A DNA stretch of 64,000 bases from Actinoplanes cyaneus (GTDB lineage: Bacteria; Actinomycetota; Actinomycetes; Mycobacteriales; Micromonosporaceae), in NCBI RefSeq assembly GCF_016862095.1, contig NZ_BOMH01000016.1, positions 62,001 to 126,000 of the forward strand, in the 5' to 3' direction. This document shows, piece by piece, positions 26,212 to 37,650 of this stretch. The number at the start of each line of letters is the position of its first letter. The first letter of the stretch is position 1. Under the pieces are notes generated by a model. The model was not told where the DNA came from. It made no database searches and saw only the letters and a program-made list of their open reading frames with translations. The translations under genes were made by a program, and so were the position numbers.

Positions 26212-26634
26212 TCAGCCGACCGGCTGGCAGCTCATCACGTCGCCCACCGAGCCCCGCGCGGTGGTCGGCACCGACTCGGTCACCTCGACCTCGCCACCGC
26301 CGGCTCGCGCGGGCACCTGGACGGCCCGGGTACCCACCTCGTAGCCCTGGTAGTCACGGGCGCGCAGCATGCACGAGGCGGTCTCGCCGACCGGCACCCG
26401 GACCCGGAACTTGATCACCATCTGGGCGTCGGTCGGCTCGTTCCACCCGACGATCTCCGGGCTGTAGTCGGTCTGCCCGAACTTCTGGTAATAGGCCCAG
26501 CTCACGCCGATCGCGACGACGCCGCACACGATCGCGGCCAGCACCAGGGGGAGCGACCAGCGCCGGCCTGGCTGCCGGCGCCGGCCGTACCGGCCGGGCG
26601 GGTAGACCGAGGTTGTGGCGCGCGTCTCGCTCAC
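26212..26634 (-). CDS. DUF4307 single-pass membrane protein
   Basis: A 140-residue protein with a short basic N-terminus, one transmembrane helix (about residues 28-48, PLVLAAIVCGVVAIGVSWAYY) and an extracytoplasmic beta-rich domain with two cysteines (TASCMLRARDYQGYEVG and VMSCQPVG) that could form a disulfide. This is DUF4307, a conserved actinobacterial protein found divergent from mca (Rv1081c-like). GTG 26634 is chosen since the frame upstream overlaps mca. Function unknown. Confidence 0.88.
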   Translation of the reverse strand: MSETRATTSVYPPGRYGRRRQPGRRWSLPLVLAAIVCGVVAIGVSWAYYQKFGQTDYSPEIVGWNEPTDAQMVIKFRVRVPVGETASCMLRARDYQGYEVGTRAVQVPARAGGGEVEVTESVPTTARGSVGDVMSCQPVG

Positions 26635-26746
26635 CTGGGGGCCTCTCGTGCGTTTGTTGTCGTCGGGATCGGCCAGAATGGCAGAGTCCATCTTCGCAGC
26701 CGGTCCCGGCCCGCCGACGGCAGGCCTGGTCGAGAGGGTAATCAAC

Positions 26747-27631
26747 GTGGCAGAGCAACTGCGTCTCATGACCGTGCACGCGCACCCGGACGACGAGTCC
26801 AGCAAGGGTGCCGCCACGATGGCGAAATACGTCGCCGAGGGCGTCCAGGTGCTCGTCGCGACCTGTACTGGGGGCGAGCGCGGCAGCGTGCTCAACCCCA
26901 AGCTGAAGGACGACCCGGAAGTCCTGGAGAACATCACCGAGATCCGCCGCAAGGAGATGGATCGGGCGCGCGAGATCCTCGGGGTGGACCAGGCCTGGCT
27001 CGGTTTCGTCGACTCCGGGCTGCCCGAGGGCGACCCGCTGCCCCCGCTGCCGGAGGGCTGCTTCGGCCTGCAGGACCCGCAGGAGGCGGCGAAGCCGCTG
27101 ATCAAGCTGATCCGCGAGTTCCGTCCGCACGTCATGACCACCTATGACGAGAACGGCGGGTACCCGCACCCCGACCACATCATGTGCCACAAGGTCTCGG
27201 TGGTCGCGTTCGAGCAGGCCGGCGACCCGGAGCTCTACCCGGAGCTGGGGGAGCCGTGGCAGCCGCTGAAGTTGTACTACAACTCCGGCTGGACCCGCGC
27301 CCGGATGCTCGCGCTGCACGAGGGGATGCTCGCGGCGGGGCTGGAGTCGCCGTACGCGGAATGGCTGGAGAAATGGTCGGACCGCAGCGACCGTGGTGAC
27401 AAGATCACGACCAGGGTCGAGTGCGGGGAGTACTTCAGCGTTCGTGACGACGCGCTGCGCGCCCACGCCACCCAGGTCGACCCGGACGGGTTCTGGTTCC
27501 ACATCCCGCTGGAGATGCAGCAGAAGGTGTGGCCCACCGAGGACTTCGAGCTCGCCCGCTCGCTGGTCGACAGCCCGGTTCCGGAGTCCGACCTGTTCGC
27601 GGGCATCCGGGAGAAGGTCGACGCCGTCTGA
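26747..27631 (+). CDS. mca: mycothiol S-conjugate amidase
   Basis: A 294-residue zinc amidase that cleaves mycothiol conjugates so that the mercapturic acid can be exported; it acts in detoxification. The zinc motif HAHPDDE is at residues 11-17, with the third ligand in YPHPDHIMCH. The length fits Mca rather than the homologous deacetylase MshB, and the greA-DUF4307-mca context supports it. GTG 26747 has AGAGGG upstream. Its presence shows the organism makes mycothiol, which is specific to Actinobacteria. Confidence 0.95.
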   Translation: MAEQLRLMTVHAHPDDESSKGAATMAKYVAEGVQVLVATCTGGERGSVLNPKLKDDPEVLENITEIRRKEMDRAREILGVDQAWLGFVDSGLPEGDPLPPLPEGCFGLQDPQEAAKPLIKLIREFRPHVMTTYDENGGYPHPDHIMCHKVSVVAFEQAGDPELYPELGEPWQPLKLYYNSGWTRARMLALHEGMLAAGLESPYAEWLEKWSDRSDRGDKITTRVECGEYFSVRDDALRAHATQVDPDGFWFHIPLEMQQKVWPTEDFELARSLVDSPVPESDLFAGIREKVDAV

Positions 27632-27647
27632 GCAGTAGTCTGGGGTC

Positions 27648-27998
27648 GTGGACATTATCGCGGTCAACAACTTCGGGGACACCCGTGACGGCGGCCTGGC
27701 CGGCCCGGCGGGCCTGTTCCTGATCGTGCTGATGTGTATCGCGACCGTCGCGTTGATCCGCAACATGAACAAGCGCATTCGTCGGCTTCCCGACAGTTTT
27801 GACGAAGAGGTCGAGCGCGCTCGTGTGGCGGAAATCGCGAGGCTCGATGCCGATCTCGAGGGTTCCGGCGGCGATGTTGCTGACCGTGTCGAAGCGGATC
27901 GATCGACCAAGATCGCTCCCGCCGCGGAAGGCGAGGTGACGGCGGTGCCGGAGCCGAAACACGAGTCCGCATCGGACACCGGCCGCGCCGCACAGTGA
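27648..27998 (+). CDS. conserved small membrane protein downstream of mca
   Basis: A 116-residue protein starting at GTG 27648, 16 nt after mca. One transmembrane helix lies at about residues 19-40 (GPAGLFLIVLMCIATVALIRNM), followed by a basic patch (NKRIRRLPDSF) and an acidic disordered tail. It corresponds by position to Rv1083 of M. tuberculosis. The role is unknown; linkage to mca is by conserved position and short spacing only. Confidence 0.8.
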   Translation: MDIIAVNNFGDTRDGGLAGPAGLFLIVLMCIATVALIRNMNKRIRRLPDSFDEEVERARVAEIARLDADLEGSGGDVADRVEADRSTKIAPAAEGEVTAVPEPKHESASDTGRAAQ

Positions 27999-28241
27999 TC
28001 ATGGCGTCGCTCGTCGCGCCCGGGGTCCGGGTCGCGGCGAGTGGCGAGTGTGGTCAGTCGCCCACCGTCAAGCCCTGTTGCGTTCATCGGGATTGATTTA
28101 GCCTTCCGCCGGGGACCACACGGTTCCTGGACCCTGCGCGGAAGGGGGCGCCGAGATGAGTGCATTCCGGCGCCGAGTCTCGCAGGACCATCTGCACGTG
28201 CATCGTCGCGTGCCGGTCGTCGCCCGACCGTGGACGCGGCC

Positions 28242-30731
28242 ATGACCCTCCCACGCTGGGCCCACCGGCCGTCCCGCGTCCTCACCGTCGCCGTGGTCGT
28301 CGCCGCGCTCGCCGCCGTCCTGCTCGGCGCGCTGCAGCCGGTGCACCTGCCGCCCGGCAGCCCGCTCTCGCCGGTCGACGGCGGCTGCATCGCCGCCGTG
28401 CTCGCCGCCATCGCCCAGCTGGCCGGCCTGCGCTTCCGGCTGGGGCCGGACGCGATCTCGGTGAGCTGGGCCGAGGCGGCCGTGGTGGTCGGCCTGGTGA
28501 TCTGCCCGGCCGGTTGGCTGCCGGCCGCGACCCTGGCCGGCATCGGCGCGGCCTGGCTGCTGCTGGCCTGGCTGACCGGGCTGCGCAACGTCGCCGAGGT
28601 CGTCCACCTGGTCGCGTCGATGACGCTCGGCGTCGCCGCGGCCAGCCTGGTCACGTCACTGCTGGCCGGTGACGCCGGGGTGTACAGCGGGCGCCTCGCG
28701 CTGGCGCTGGCGGCCGGCGCGGCCACCTATCTGCTGATCACCTTCGGTCTGGTCGTGCTCACCCTGATCCTGCAGCGCGACGCCGCGCCCGGACAGGTCG
28801 CCGCGAAGGTGCTCTACGCCAAGGCGCCGATGTCGGCGGGCAACCTGATCGTCGGCCTCTGCGCGGTGTTCGCGCTGGTCCGCGAGCCGCTCTGGCTGAT
28901 CGCCTTCGGCCCGGTGCTGTGGCTGATGCACCGCACGTACCGCTTCCACCTGCGGGCCGCCGAGCAGCGCCGGATGTGGGAGGCGTTCGCGGCCGCCACC
29001 GTGCGGCTCCCCGGCGCCACCGAGGCCGACGTCGCCCGGGCCGGGCTGCGCGGCGCCCTCGACGTCTTCGGCGCCCGCCGGGCCGAGCTGGAGTTGCGCT
29101 CCGACCAGGGCAGCCGCCGATACACCCAGGAGGGGCCGGGACAGGACCCGGAGGCCGCCCGTTCCGGCCCGGCGGTCACCCGCAGCATGGCGTTCGCCGG
29201 GCGGCCGGTCGGCGAGCTGACCGTCTGGCTCGGCGAGCAGGCGTTGCCCGCGCCGCACGACGAGGCGGCGATCACGGCGTACGGGGACGCCCTCGCCGGC
29301 GCCCTGCACGACGCGGCCGCCCACCAGCGGATCGCCGAGCTGGACGCCCGGATCGGGCACGACCGGGTGCACGACCCGCTGACCGGGCTGACCAACAGGT
29401 CCGCCCTGGTCGCCGAAGGGGACACGCGGCTGCGATCCGGCGAGCGCGGCCGGCCCGCCGCCCTGCTGCTCCTGGACGTGGTCGACTTCCGCGGGGTGAA
29501 CAGCACGCTCGGGCACCGCGGCGGCGACGACGTGCTGCGCGTGATCGCCGAGCGGCTCACCGATCAAGCTCGTCCGGGCGAGCTGGTCGCGCGGGTCGGC
29601 GACGACGAGTTCGCGCTGCTGATGCCCGCCCTGACCGCTCTCGCCGACCCGGCCGGTTGGGCACACGGCGCACCGCACAGCCTCGCCCAGGCCCTGCGCC
29701 GTGCCCGCGAGCTCGTCGAGCAGCTGCGGCTGCCGATGCAGGTCGCCGGGGTGCGGCTGGCCGTCGAGGTGACCGTCGGCGCGGTCGTCGCCCCGGCCGG
29801 GCAGGTCGAGGTCAGCGAGCTGATCCGGCGCGCCTCGCTCGCCGCCGGCAAGGCCAAGGAGCAGGGGCTGACCGTCGGGACCTACGACAGCAGCCAGGAC
29901 GCCAGCAGCACCGACCAGCTGGCGCTCCTCGCCGAGTTGCAGGACGCGTTCGCCGCCGACGACCAGATCGTGCTGCACCTGCAGCCCGCGGTCGACCTGA
30001 TCACCGCCGAGCCGACCGGCTGCGAGGCGCTGGTCCGCTGGCGGCACCCCCGCCGGGGGCAGCTCTCCCCGGGCGAGTTCCTACCCGCTGTCGAACGCAG
30101 CGAGTTGCTCATCCCGTTCACCCGGCGGGTCCTCGACCTGGCCCTCGCGGCCGCCGCGGACTGGTCGGCGGCCGGCATCGACGTGCCGGTGTCGGTGAAC
30201 GTCTCGGCCCGGAGCCTGACCGATCCGACCTTCCCCGCGCAGGTCACCGAGGCGCTGCGGCGGCACCGCACCCCCGCGTCCCGCCTCGTCCTGGAGATCA
30301 CCGAGTCGGTGGCGGTCAGCGAGCAGGACATCGTCGACGAGGTGCTGGCCCGGCTCCGGGCCACCGGGGTGCAGATGTCGCTGGACGACTTCGGCACCGG
30401 GTTCTCCTCGCTCTCCTCGGTCACCCGGATGCCCGTCGACGAGATCAAGATCGACCGCTCGTTCGTCGACGAGATGATCGACAAGCCGGCCGCGGGCGCG
30501 GTGGTGCGCGGGGCGGTCGAGCTCGGCGCGCGGCTGGGCGTGCGGGTGGTGGCAGAAGGCATCGAGACCATCGAGCAGCGGGCCGCGTTGATCGCGCTGG
30601 GGTGCCCGTCCGCCCAGGGCTACCACTTCTGCAAGCCGATGCCGGCGGACAAGATCGTTCAGGCGCTCTCCCAGCTGCGCACATCGTCGTCCGCGACGGT
30701 CACGCCGCTGCGCGCCGACGGCGCTTCCTGA
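28242..30731 (+). CDS. membrane GGDEF-EAL protein (c-di-GMP phosphodiesterase, degenerate cyclase)
   Basis: An 829-residue protein. Residues 1 to about 230 form six to eight transmembrane helices, followed by a linker. The GGDEF domain (about 370-540) starts HDPLTGLTNRSALV, but its signature is GDDEF (near residue 452) instead of GGDEF. The EAL domain (about 565-820) keeps the metal and catalytic residues: GCEALVRWRHP, VNVSARSL, LEITES, DDFGTGFSSL, EIKIDRSF and VAEGIET. So phosphodiesterase activity is likely and cyclase activity doubtful. ATG 28242 is chosen as it directly precedes the first helix, though the ribosome site is weak; GTG 28230 is near. Confidence 0.9.
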   Translation: MTLPRWAHRPSRVLTVAVVVAALAAVLLGALQPVHLPPGSPLSPVDGGCIAAVLAAIAQLAGLRFRLGPDAISVSWAEAAVVVGLVICPAGWLPAATLAGIGAAWLLLAWLTGLRNVAEVVHLVASMTLGVAAASLVTSLLAGDAGVYSGRLALALAAGAATYLLITFGLVVLTLILQRDAAPGQVAAKVLYAKAPMSAGNLIVGLCAVFALVREPLWLIAFGPVLWLMHRTYRFHLRAAEQRRMWEAFAAATVRLPGATEADVARAGLRGALDVFGARRAELELRSDQGSRRYTQEGPGQDPEAARSGPAVTRSMAFAGRPVGELTVWLGEQALPAPHDEAAITAYGDALAGALHDAAAHQRIAELDARIGHDRVHDPLTGLTNRSALVAEGDTRLRSGERGRPAALLLLDVVDFRGVNSTLGHRGGDDVLRVIAERLTDQARPGELVARVGDDEFALLMPALTALADPAGWAHGAPHSLAQALRRARELVEQLRLPMQVAGVRLAVEVTVGAVVAPAGQVEVSELIRRASLAAGKAKEQGLTVGTYDSSQDASSTDQLALLAELQDAFAADDQIVLHLQPAVDLITAEPTGCEALVRWRHPRRGQLSPGEFLPAVERSELLIPFTRRVLDLALAAAADWSAAGIDVPVSVNVSARSLTDPTFPAQVTEALRRHRTPASRLVLEITESVAVSEQDIVDEVLARLRATGVQMSLDDFGTGFSSLSSVTRMPVDEIKIDRSFVDEMIDKPAAGAVVRGAVELGARLGVRVVAEGIETIEQRAALIALGCPSAQGYHFCKPMPADKIVQALSQLRTSSSATVTPLRADGAS

Positions 30732-30766
30732 TCGTTGCTCCCGGCCCGTCGTGAGAGGCTGGGGGC

Positions 30767-32758
<1,992 letters not shown>

Positions 32759-33420
32759 TGCCGGGTAGGTAGGAGCCGGCCGGCGTCTCCAGCAAACAGT
32801 CGAGCGTCACCGCTTCCGACACTTCGTATCGGCGATGGCCGGCGAGCTGATACATCGTCACGGATTCGTCGACGAGCCAGTAGCGGGGGATCCCCGCAGC
32901 CGCGTACTCGTGCACCTTGACGTGCCGATCCACCGCGTGTGAGGCCGGCGTGACGATCTCGATGGCCACCACCAGATCCTCTGCGGGCAACCAGCACCCG
33001 TGCACAGGATTGGCCCAGACGGTCAGGTCGGGTATCCAGCCGCCACCGATGCCCGGACCGGGCGCCCGCACCCCGACGGCGTGCAGCACCTGACCGGGAG
33101 GCCAGCCCGCCTTCAGGAACCACCAGAGCAACCGGCTCACCACGCCTGCGTGCGCGCCATCAGGGAGCGGGGTGACGAAAAGGGTCCCGGCGGGACTCAG
33201 CTCGAATCGACGGCCCCATTGATCGAGATCGTTCCAGTGGGTCAGCTGTTCCAGCGTGACGGCAGGCATGTCCCAGTCGGGCGCCTCCGCATTCACGGTG
33301 GCAACCTTACTGCCGATGAGCGTCCACCGGCCGCGCTCGAACGAGTGCGATCTGTCGCCGTACCCAGGAAACGGGGTTGATTTCCGGGTGGGGAAAAGTC
33401 GTCGCTAGGCTGGGCGGGCG

Positions 33421-34563
33421 ATGGATACCAGAACCGGTCTGCCCGTAGTCGGCATGGTGGGTGGAGGCCAGCTGGCCCGGATGACCCACCAGGCCGCGAT
33501 CTCCCTTGGCCAGTCACTGCGCGTGCTCAGTGAGAAACCCGACGACTCCGCCGCCCTGGTGGCCGCGGACGTGCCGATCGGGTCGCACACCGATCTCGCC
33601 GCGTTGCGCGAGTTCGCGAAGGGGTGCGACGCCGTCACGTTCGACCACGAGCACGTGCCGACCGAGCACATCAAGGCGCTCGAGGCCGAGGGCGTGAAGA
33701 TCTTCCCGGGGTCGGGAGCGCTGGTCTTCGCGCAGGACAAGGGCATGATGCGGGAGCGTCTCGCCGAGCTCGGCGCGCCGGTGCCGCGGTGGGCGCGGGT
33801 CAGCACCGCCGACGAGATCGAGGCGTTCGCCGCCGGTTCCTGGCCGGTGGTGGCGAAGGCGACCCGCGGTGGTTACGACGGGCGCGGCGTCTGGATGGTC
33901 GGCTCGCGCGAGGCGGCGGAGGATCTGGTCTCGACCGGCATCCCGCTGATCGTCGAGGAGAAGGTGCCGCTGCGGCGCGAGCTCGCGGCGCTCGTGGCAC
34001 GGTCGCCGTTCGGGCAGGTCGCGGCGTACCCGGTGGTCGAGACCGTGCAGAAGGACGGCATCTGCGTCGAGGTGATCGCCCCGGCCCCGGGCCTGGACGA
34101 GGAGCTCGCGCTGCACGCTCAGCAGCTCGCCATCGACCTGGCCACCGAGCTGGGCGTGGTCGGGCTGCTCGCGGTCGAGCTGTTCGAGACCGATGCCGGC
34201 ATCGTGGTGAACGAGCTGGCGATGCGCCCGCACAACTCCGGTCACTGGACGATCGAGGGCGCGCGGACGTCGCAGTTCGAGCAGCACCTGCGCGCGGTGC
34301 TGGACTATCCGATGGGCTCCACCGCGCTGGCCGCGCCGGTCGTCGTGATGGCGAACGTGCTCGGCGGCGAGCCGGATGGCATCTCGATCGACGAGCGGCT
34401 GCACCACCTGTTCGCGGAGGTTCCCGACGCCCGGGTGCACCTTTACGGCAAGCAGGTCCGCCCGGGCCGCAAGATCGGGCACGTGACGGTGCTCGGCGAC
34501 GATCTCGCAACGGTGCGCGCGCGGGCCGTGCGCGCCGCTCAGTGGCTTCAGGAAGGTAAGTGA
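33421..34563 (+). CDS. purK: N5-carboxyaminoimidazole ribonucleotide synthase
   Basis: A 380-residue ATP-grasp enzyme of purine synthesis that carboxylates AIR using ATP and bicarbonate. GGGQLARM near residue 15 is the AIR-binding loop; the ATP-grasp core includes [17 protein letters not shown] and [30 protein letters not shown]. Its stop overlaps the purE start (TGATG), so the two steps are translated together. Confidence 0.96.
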   Translation: MDTRTGLPVVGMVGGGQLARMTHQAAISLGQSLRVLSEKPDDSAALVAADVPIGSHTDLAALREFAKGCDAVTFDHEHVPTEHIKALEAEGVKIFPGSGALVFAQDKGMMRERLAELGAPVPRWARVSTADEIEAFAAGSWPVVAKATRGGYDGRGVWMVGSREAAEDLVSTGIPLIVEEKVPLRRELAALVARSPFGQVAAYPVVETVQKDGICVEVIAPAPGLDEELALHAQQLAIDLATELGVVGLLAVELFETDAGIVVNELAMRPHNSGHWTIEGARTSQFEQHLRAVLDYPMGSTALAAPVVVMANVLGGEPDGISIDERLHHLFAEVPDARVHLYGKQVRPGRKIGHVTVLGDDLATVRARAVRAAQWLQEGK

Positions 34564-35060
34564 TGGCACCCGTCGTCGGCATCATCATGGGCAGCGACTC
34601 GGACTGGCCGACGATGGAGGCGGCCGCCGAAGCGCTCGCCGAGTTCGAGGTGCCGTTCGAGGTGGGCGTGGTCTCCGCGCACCGGACCGTCCGCAAGATG
34701 GTGGACTACGCCGAGTCGGCGGCCGGCCGTGGCATCCGGGCGATCATCGCGGGCGCCGGCGGTGCGGCCCACCTGCCGGGCATGGTCGCGGCACTCACCC
34801 CGCTGCCGGTGATCGGTGTCCCGGTGCCGCTCAAGCACCTCGACGGCATGGATTCGCTGCTCTCCATCGTGCAGATGCCGGCCGGCGTCCCGGTCGCCAC
34901 CGTCTCGATCGGCGGCGCGCGCAACGCGGGCCTGCTCGCCGTCCGCATCCTCGGCGCCTCCGACCCGGCTCTGCGGCAGAAGATGTCGGATTTCCAGGCC
35001 GGGCTGGAGAAGCTCGTCGGCGAGAAGGACGCTGCGCTCCGCGCCAAACTCCTGGGCTGA
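34563..35060 (+). CDS. purE: N5-CAIR mutase (class I PurE)
   Basis: A 165-residue enzyme that converts N5-CAIR to [14 protein letters not shown] near the N-terminus and SAHRT hold the catalytic Ser, Asp and His; [11 protein letters not shown] and the [11 protein letters not shown] loop complete the class I signature. ATG 34563 overlaps the purK stop by one base, with GGAAGG upstream. No other pur gene is in the window. Confidence 0.96.
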   Translation: MAPVVGIIMGSDSDWPTMEAAAEALAEFEVPFEVGVVSAHRTVRKMVDYAESAAGRGIRAIIAGAGGAAHLPGMVAALTPLPVIGVPVPLKHLDGMDSLLSIVQMPAGVPVATVSIGGARNAGLLAVRILGASDPALRQKMSDFQAGLEKLVGEKDAALRAKLLG

Positions 35061-35145
35061 TCCCGTCGCCGCCGGCATCGCTTCGTCCGGCATCCGATTG
35101 CTTTCTCGTACGCCCGTGAGCCGGGTCCCGTGGCGCGCCACGCGA

Positions 35146-35165
35146 GGCCCGGCCCACTCCGGGCC
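35146..35165 (+). terminator. possible terminator after purE
   Basis: GGCCCGG (35146-35152) and CCGGGCC (35159-35165) form a 7-bp stem with a 6-nt loop. It lies downstream of a 20-nt motif (35115-35134) that recurs, with one change, after the giant membrane protein gene (53928-53947). Confidence 0.45.
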
Positions 35166-35237
35166 GGCCCCGCGCGCCCGTCGGCCCGGATGGCCGTCAT
35201 GGTGGTTCGTCCGGCCGTCAGAACCACGCCCCGGCGG

Positions 35238-35963
35238 TCAGTGAAGTTCCGGCGGGGTGGTCCGGTCGTTGACGATGGCCTGCGCCACCTCGGTCAACTT
35301 GCGGTTGTGCTTGCGGGCGTAGCCGCGGATCCGCGTGAACGCCTCGTCGACGCTGACCCCGCGGGCGTAGGCGACCGCGCCCTTGGCCTGCTCGATGACG
35401 ATCCGGCTGTTCAGCGCCCCCTGAAGTTGATCGGTCAGCGCCTCGCCGCGACGCAGCGCACGTTCCTGCAACAGAGCGATGGCCGCCACGTCCGCGAGGG
35501 ACTGCACGATCGGCACGTCGTCACCGGTGAAATCGCCGCCCTTGGTGTCGCCGAAGACGTTCAACGCTCCGATGACCTGGGCGCGCAACCGCAGGGGGAA
35601 GGCGTGCACGGACTCGAAACCGGAGGCGGTCGCGCGCGGCGCGAACCGGGGCCACCGTGCGGTCGCGGCGCTCAGGTCGACGTTCACGACCGGCTGCCCC
35701 GTGCGGTACGCCTCCAGGCACGGCCCTTCCCGCGTCTGCAACTGGAACAACTCCAGCAGCTTGACGTTCTCGTCCGACCCGGCCATGAACTCGAGGCTGC
35801 CGCGTCCGTCGGCGAGCATCAGCCCGACGGCGGCCGCGCCGACCAGGTCCGCGGTGCGGTCGGTGAGCATGTGCAGAAAATCGATCAGGTCGAACTCTTC
35901 GACAAGGGTGTCGGCGACCTCGACGAAGATCGACGCTAGCCGTTGCGCGGAAACGGTGGTCAT
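35238..35963 (-). CDS. GAF-ANTAR RNA-binding antiterminator, copy 2
   Basis: A 241-residue signal-responsive regulator. A GAF domain (about 12-165; GSLEFMAGSDENVKLLELFQ, REGPCLEAYRTGQPV, FESVHAFPLRLRAQVIGALNVF) is followed by an ANTAR domain (about 180-238; IVIEQAKGAVAYARGVSVDEAFTRIRGYA and VAQAIVND), which binds dual hairpins in mRNA leaders to prevent termination. ATG 35963 has GGAGG at good spacing. It lies 37 nt downstream of a paralogous GAF-ANTAR gene. The sensed ligand is unknown. Confidence 0.92.
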   Translation of the reverse strand: MTTVSAQRLASIFVEVADTLVEEFDLIDFLHMLTDRTADLVGAAAVGLMLADGRGSLEFMAGSDENVKLLELFQLQTREGPCLEAYRTGQPVVNVDLSAATARWPRFAPRATASGFESVHAFPLRLRAQVIGALNVFGDTKGGDFTGDDVPIVQSLADVAAIALLQERALRRGEALTDQLQGALNSRIVIEQAKGAVAYARGVSVDEAFTRIRGYARKHNRKLTEVAQAIVNDRTTPPELH

Positions 35964-36000
35964 CCCTGCCTCCTGGCTGCTGGGCGGTGCGGTGACAAGG

Positions 36001-36726
36001 TCATGGGCGGTCCGCCTCGAAGCGCAGGTCACCGGCGACGATATCGCGGGCGACTTCGCCGAGGCTGCGGTTGTCTGCGTAGGCGTACGCCCGGATCCGG
36101 GCCACCGCGTCGGTGATGCTGCCCCGGATCTGGATCATGACCATGCCCTGGGCCTGGAACAGCTGCGCCCGGTTCCCGATCGCGTCGGTCATGCCGTCGG
36201 GTGCCGGGCCGTCGGGCGGGGCGGCGTTGCCCTTCTGCCGGTCGAGCAGGGCCTCCACCGTGACATCGGCGAAGCAGAGAGCGTCGGCCAGGTGGTGCCC
36301 GGAAAGGCTGCCGGCCCGGTCCCGGAACACGTCGAGGACCCCGAGCCGCGCCGCGCCGATCTGCAACGGGAACGCGAAGACGGCGCGGACACCGTTGGCG
36401 TAGGCCTCCGGCGCGTACACCGGCCACCGCGTCATCGCCTCGCCGGCCAGATCGGTGATCAGCACCGGCCGGCGACGGTCGAAGGCATCGAAGCACGGGC
36501 CTTCACCGAGAACGAACTGCAGCTCCTCCATCCGCTCGCTGAGCGGGTCGGACGTGGCATACACTCCGCGGGTCCCGTCGCCGGTCAGCACACTGATCCC
36601 CGTCCCGGACGCCGACAACGCCTGCACCGCGGCCCGGCAGACCGACGACAGGTGCTCGACGAGTCCGCCGGTGGGTGCCGGCTGGGCGGCGATGAGACCT
36701 CGGATCACACCGGCCCGATCAGGCAC
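36001..36726 (-). CDS. GAF-ANTAR RNA-binding antiterminator, copy 1
   Basis: A 241-residue paralogue of the next gene. Its GAF domain includes LQFVLGEGPCFDAFDRRRPVL and VRAVFAFPLQIGAARLGVLDVF; the ANTAR domain has LFQAQGMVMIQIRGSITDAVARIRAYAY and LGEVARDIV. The start is uncertain: GTG 36726 gives a natural length, but no ribosome site is evident, and GTG 36708 is also in frame. The two ANTAR genes are divergent from a DUF5994 gene across a 357-bp stretch (36727-37083) in which I see no gene. Confidence 0.88.
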   Translation of the reverse strand: MPDRAGVIRGLIAAQPAPTGGLVEHLSSVCRAAVQALSASGTGISVLTGDGTRGVYATSDPLSERMEELQFVLGEGPCFDAFDRRRPVLITDLAGEAMTRWPVYAPEAYANGVRAVFAFPLQIGAARLGVLDVFRDRAGSLSGHHLADALCFADVTVEALLDRQKGNAAPPDGPAPDGMTDAIGNRAQLFQAQGMVMIQIRGSITDAVARIRAYAYADNRSLGEVARDIVAGDLRFEADRP

Positions 36727-37083
36727 GAGGCTCGCCGGGGGCAGGGCGGGCGGACCGCCGGCGCCACGGGGGATGATGAATGAGCGCGGCCATGACGAGA
36801 TCCCGTCGTCCAGGACCGACGCAGGCGCGGGGCCCAGCCCGGGAAGAACAGGCGAGGACGAGGTCCACCGAGTCCGGTGAAAAGGCGCGGCGCCGGCAGG
36901 CCGGCTCGCGCACCGGCCGAGACCGGTACCGATGACGGAGCCATCGGACGGCCTCAGTGTACGCGTCGTGCACTCCGGATGCGCGTACGGTGATAGGACC
37001 CCGGCCTCTCGACATCCATCCGGCGAGCGCGTGCCGCGCCTGCCTCCCGATGGTGTGGACGCCGCCCAGGGAGAGGCACCGTC

Positions 37084-37536
37084 ATGACCCAGAGCATCCG
37101 AGTCCCGGCCGCACGAGCACCCGACGATGCCGTACGGCTTCGTCTGGACCCGCATCCCGGCCGCACCACCATTCTCGACGGGGCCTGGTGGCCGCGCTCG
37201 ACGGACGCGGTCGCCGAGCTTCCCCGCCTGGTCGAGGCCCTGGCCGGGCAGCGGGGCGACATCACGCACGTGCTCCTGAACAGCACCGACTGGGACCTCC
37301 CACACCCGCGACGGGCCGACGCCGGCACCCGGTCGGTGCGCCTCGGGTGGTACACGTCCCAGCCGCCCGGCCTGATCACCGTGATCAGCGGATTCGGGGC
37401 GGGCCGGTTCGACCTGCTGGTCGTCCCGCCCGGCACGAGCCAAGCCTCGGCCGACACCGTGTCGGCCGCCGCGGCGGACCCCGCCGACAAACGCCACGCG
37501 CCTGAGCTGATCGCGCAGCTGGCACACGCCGACTGA
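37084..37536 (+). CDS. DUF5994 family protein
   Basis: A 150-residue soluble protein. The conserved core RLRLDPHPGRTTILDGAWWPRS, LVEALAGQRGDITHVLLNSTDW and VRLGWYTSQPPGLITV is that of DUF5994, an actinobacterial family of unknown function often found near ANTAR regulators. GGGAGAGG precedes ATG 37084. It is divergent from the tandem GAF-ANTAR genes, so a regulatory link is plausible. Confidence 0.85.
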   Translation: MTQSIRVPAARAPDDAVRLRLDPHPGRTTILDGAWWPRSTDAVAELPRLVEALAGQRGDITHVLLNSTDWDLPHPRRADAGTRSVRLGWYTSQPPGLITVISGFGAGRFDLLVVPPGTSQASADTVSAAAADPADKRHAPELIAQLAHAD

Positions 37537-37650
37537 TCGGGTCGCGCCATCGACGCTGACCGGCCCGCGCGGGGCTGAACCGCGGGCTGTCCGGACCGGC
37601 CGATCCACGAACCACGGCCGGCCCGGGCGATCGTCAGCGCGTCCTCAGCT

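Noticed and set aside
36727..37083. Protein-coding frames between the ANTAR gene and DUF5994
   Set aside because: Frames on both strands are shadows with no ribosome site or motif; the stretch is treated as divergent promoter DNA.
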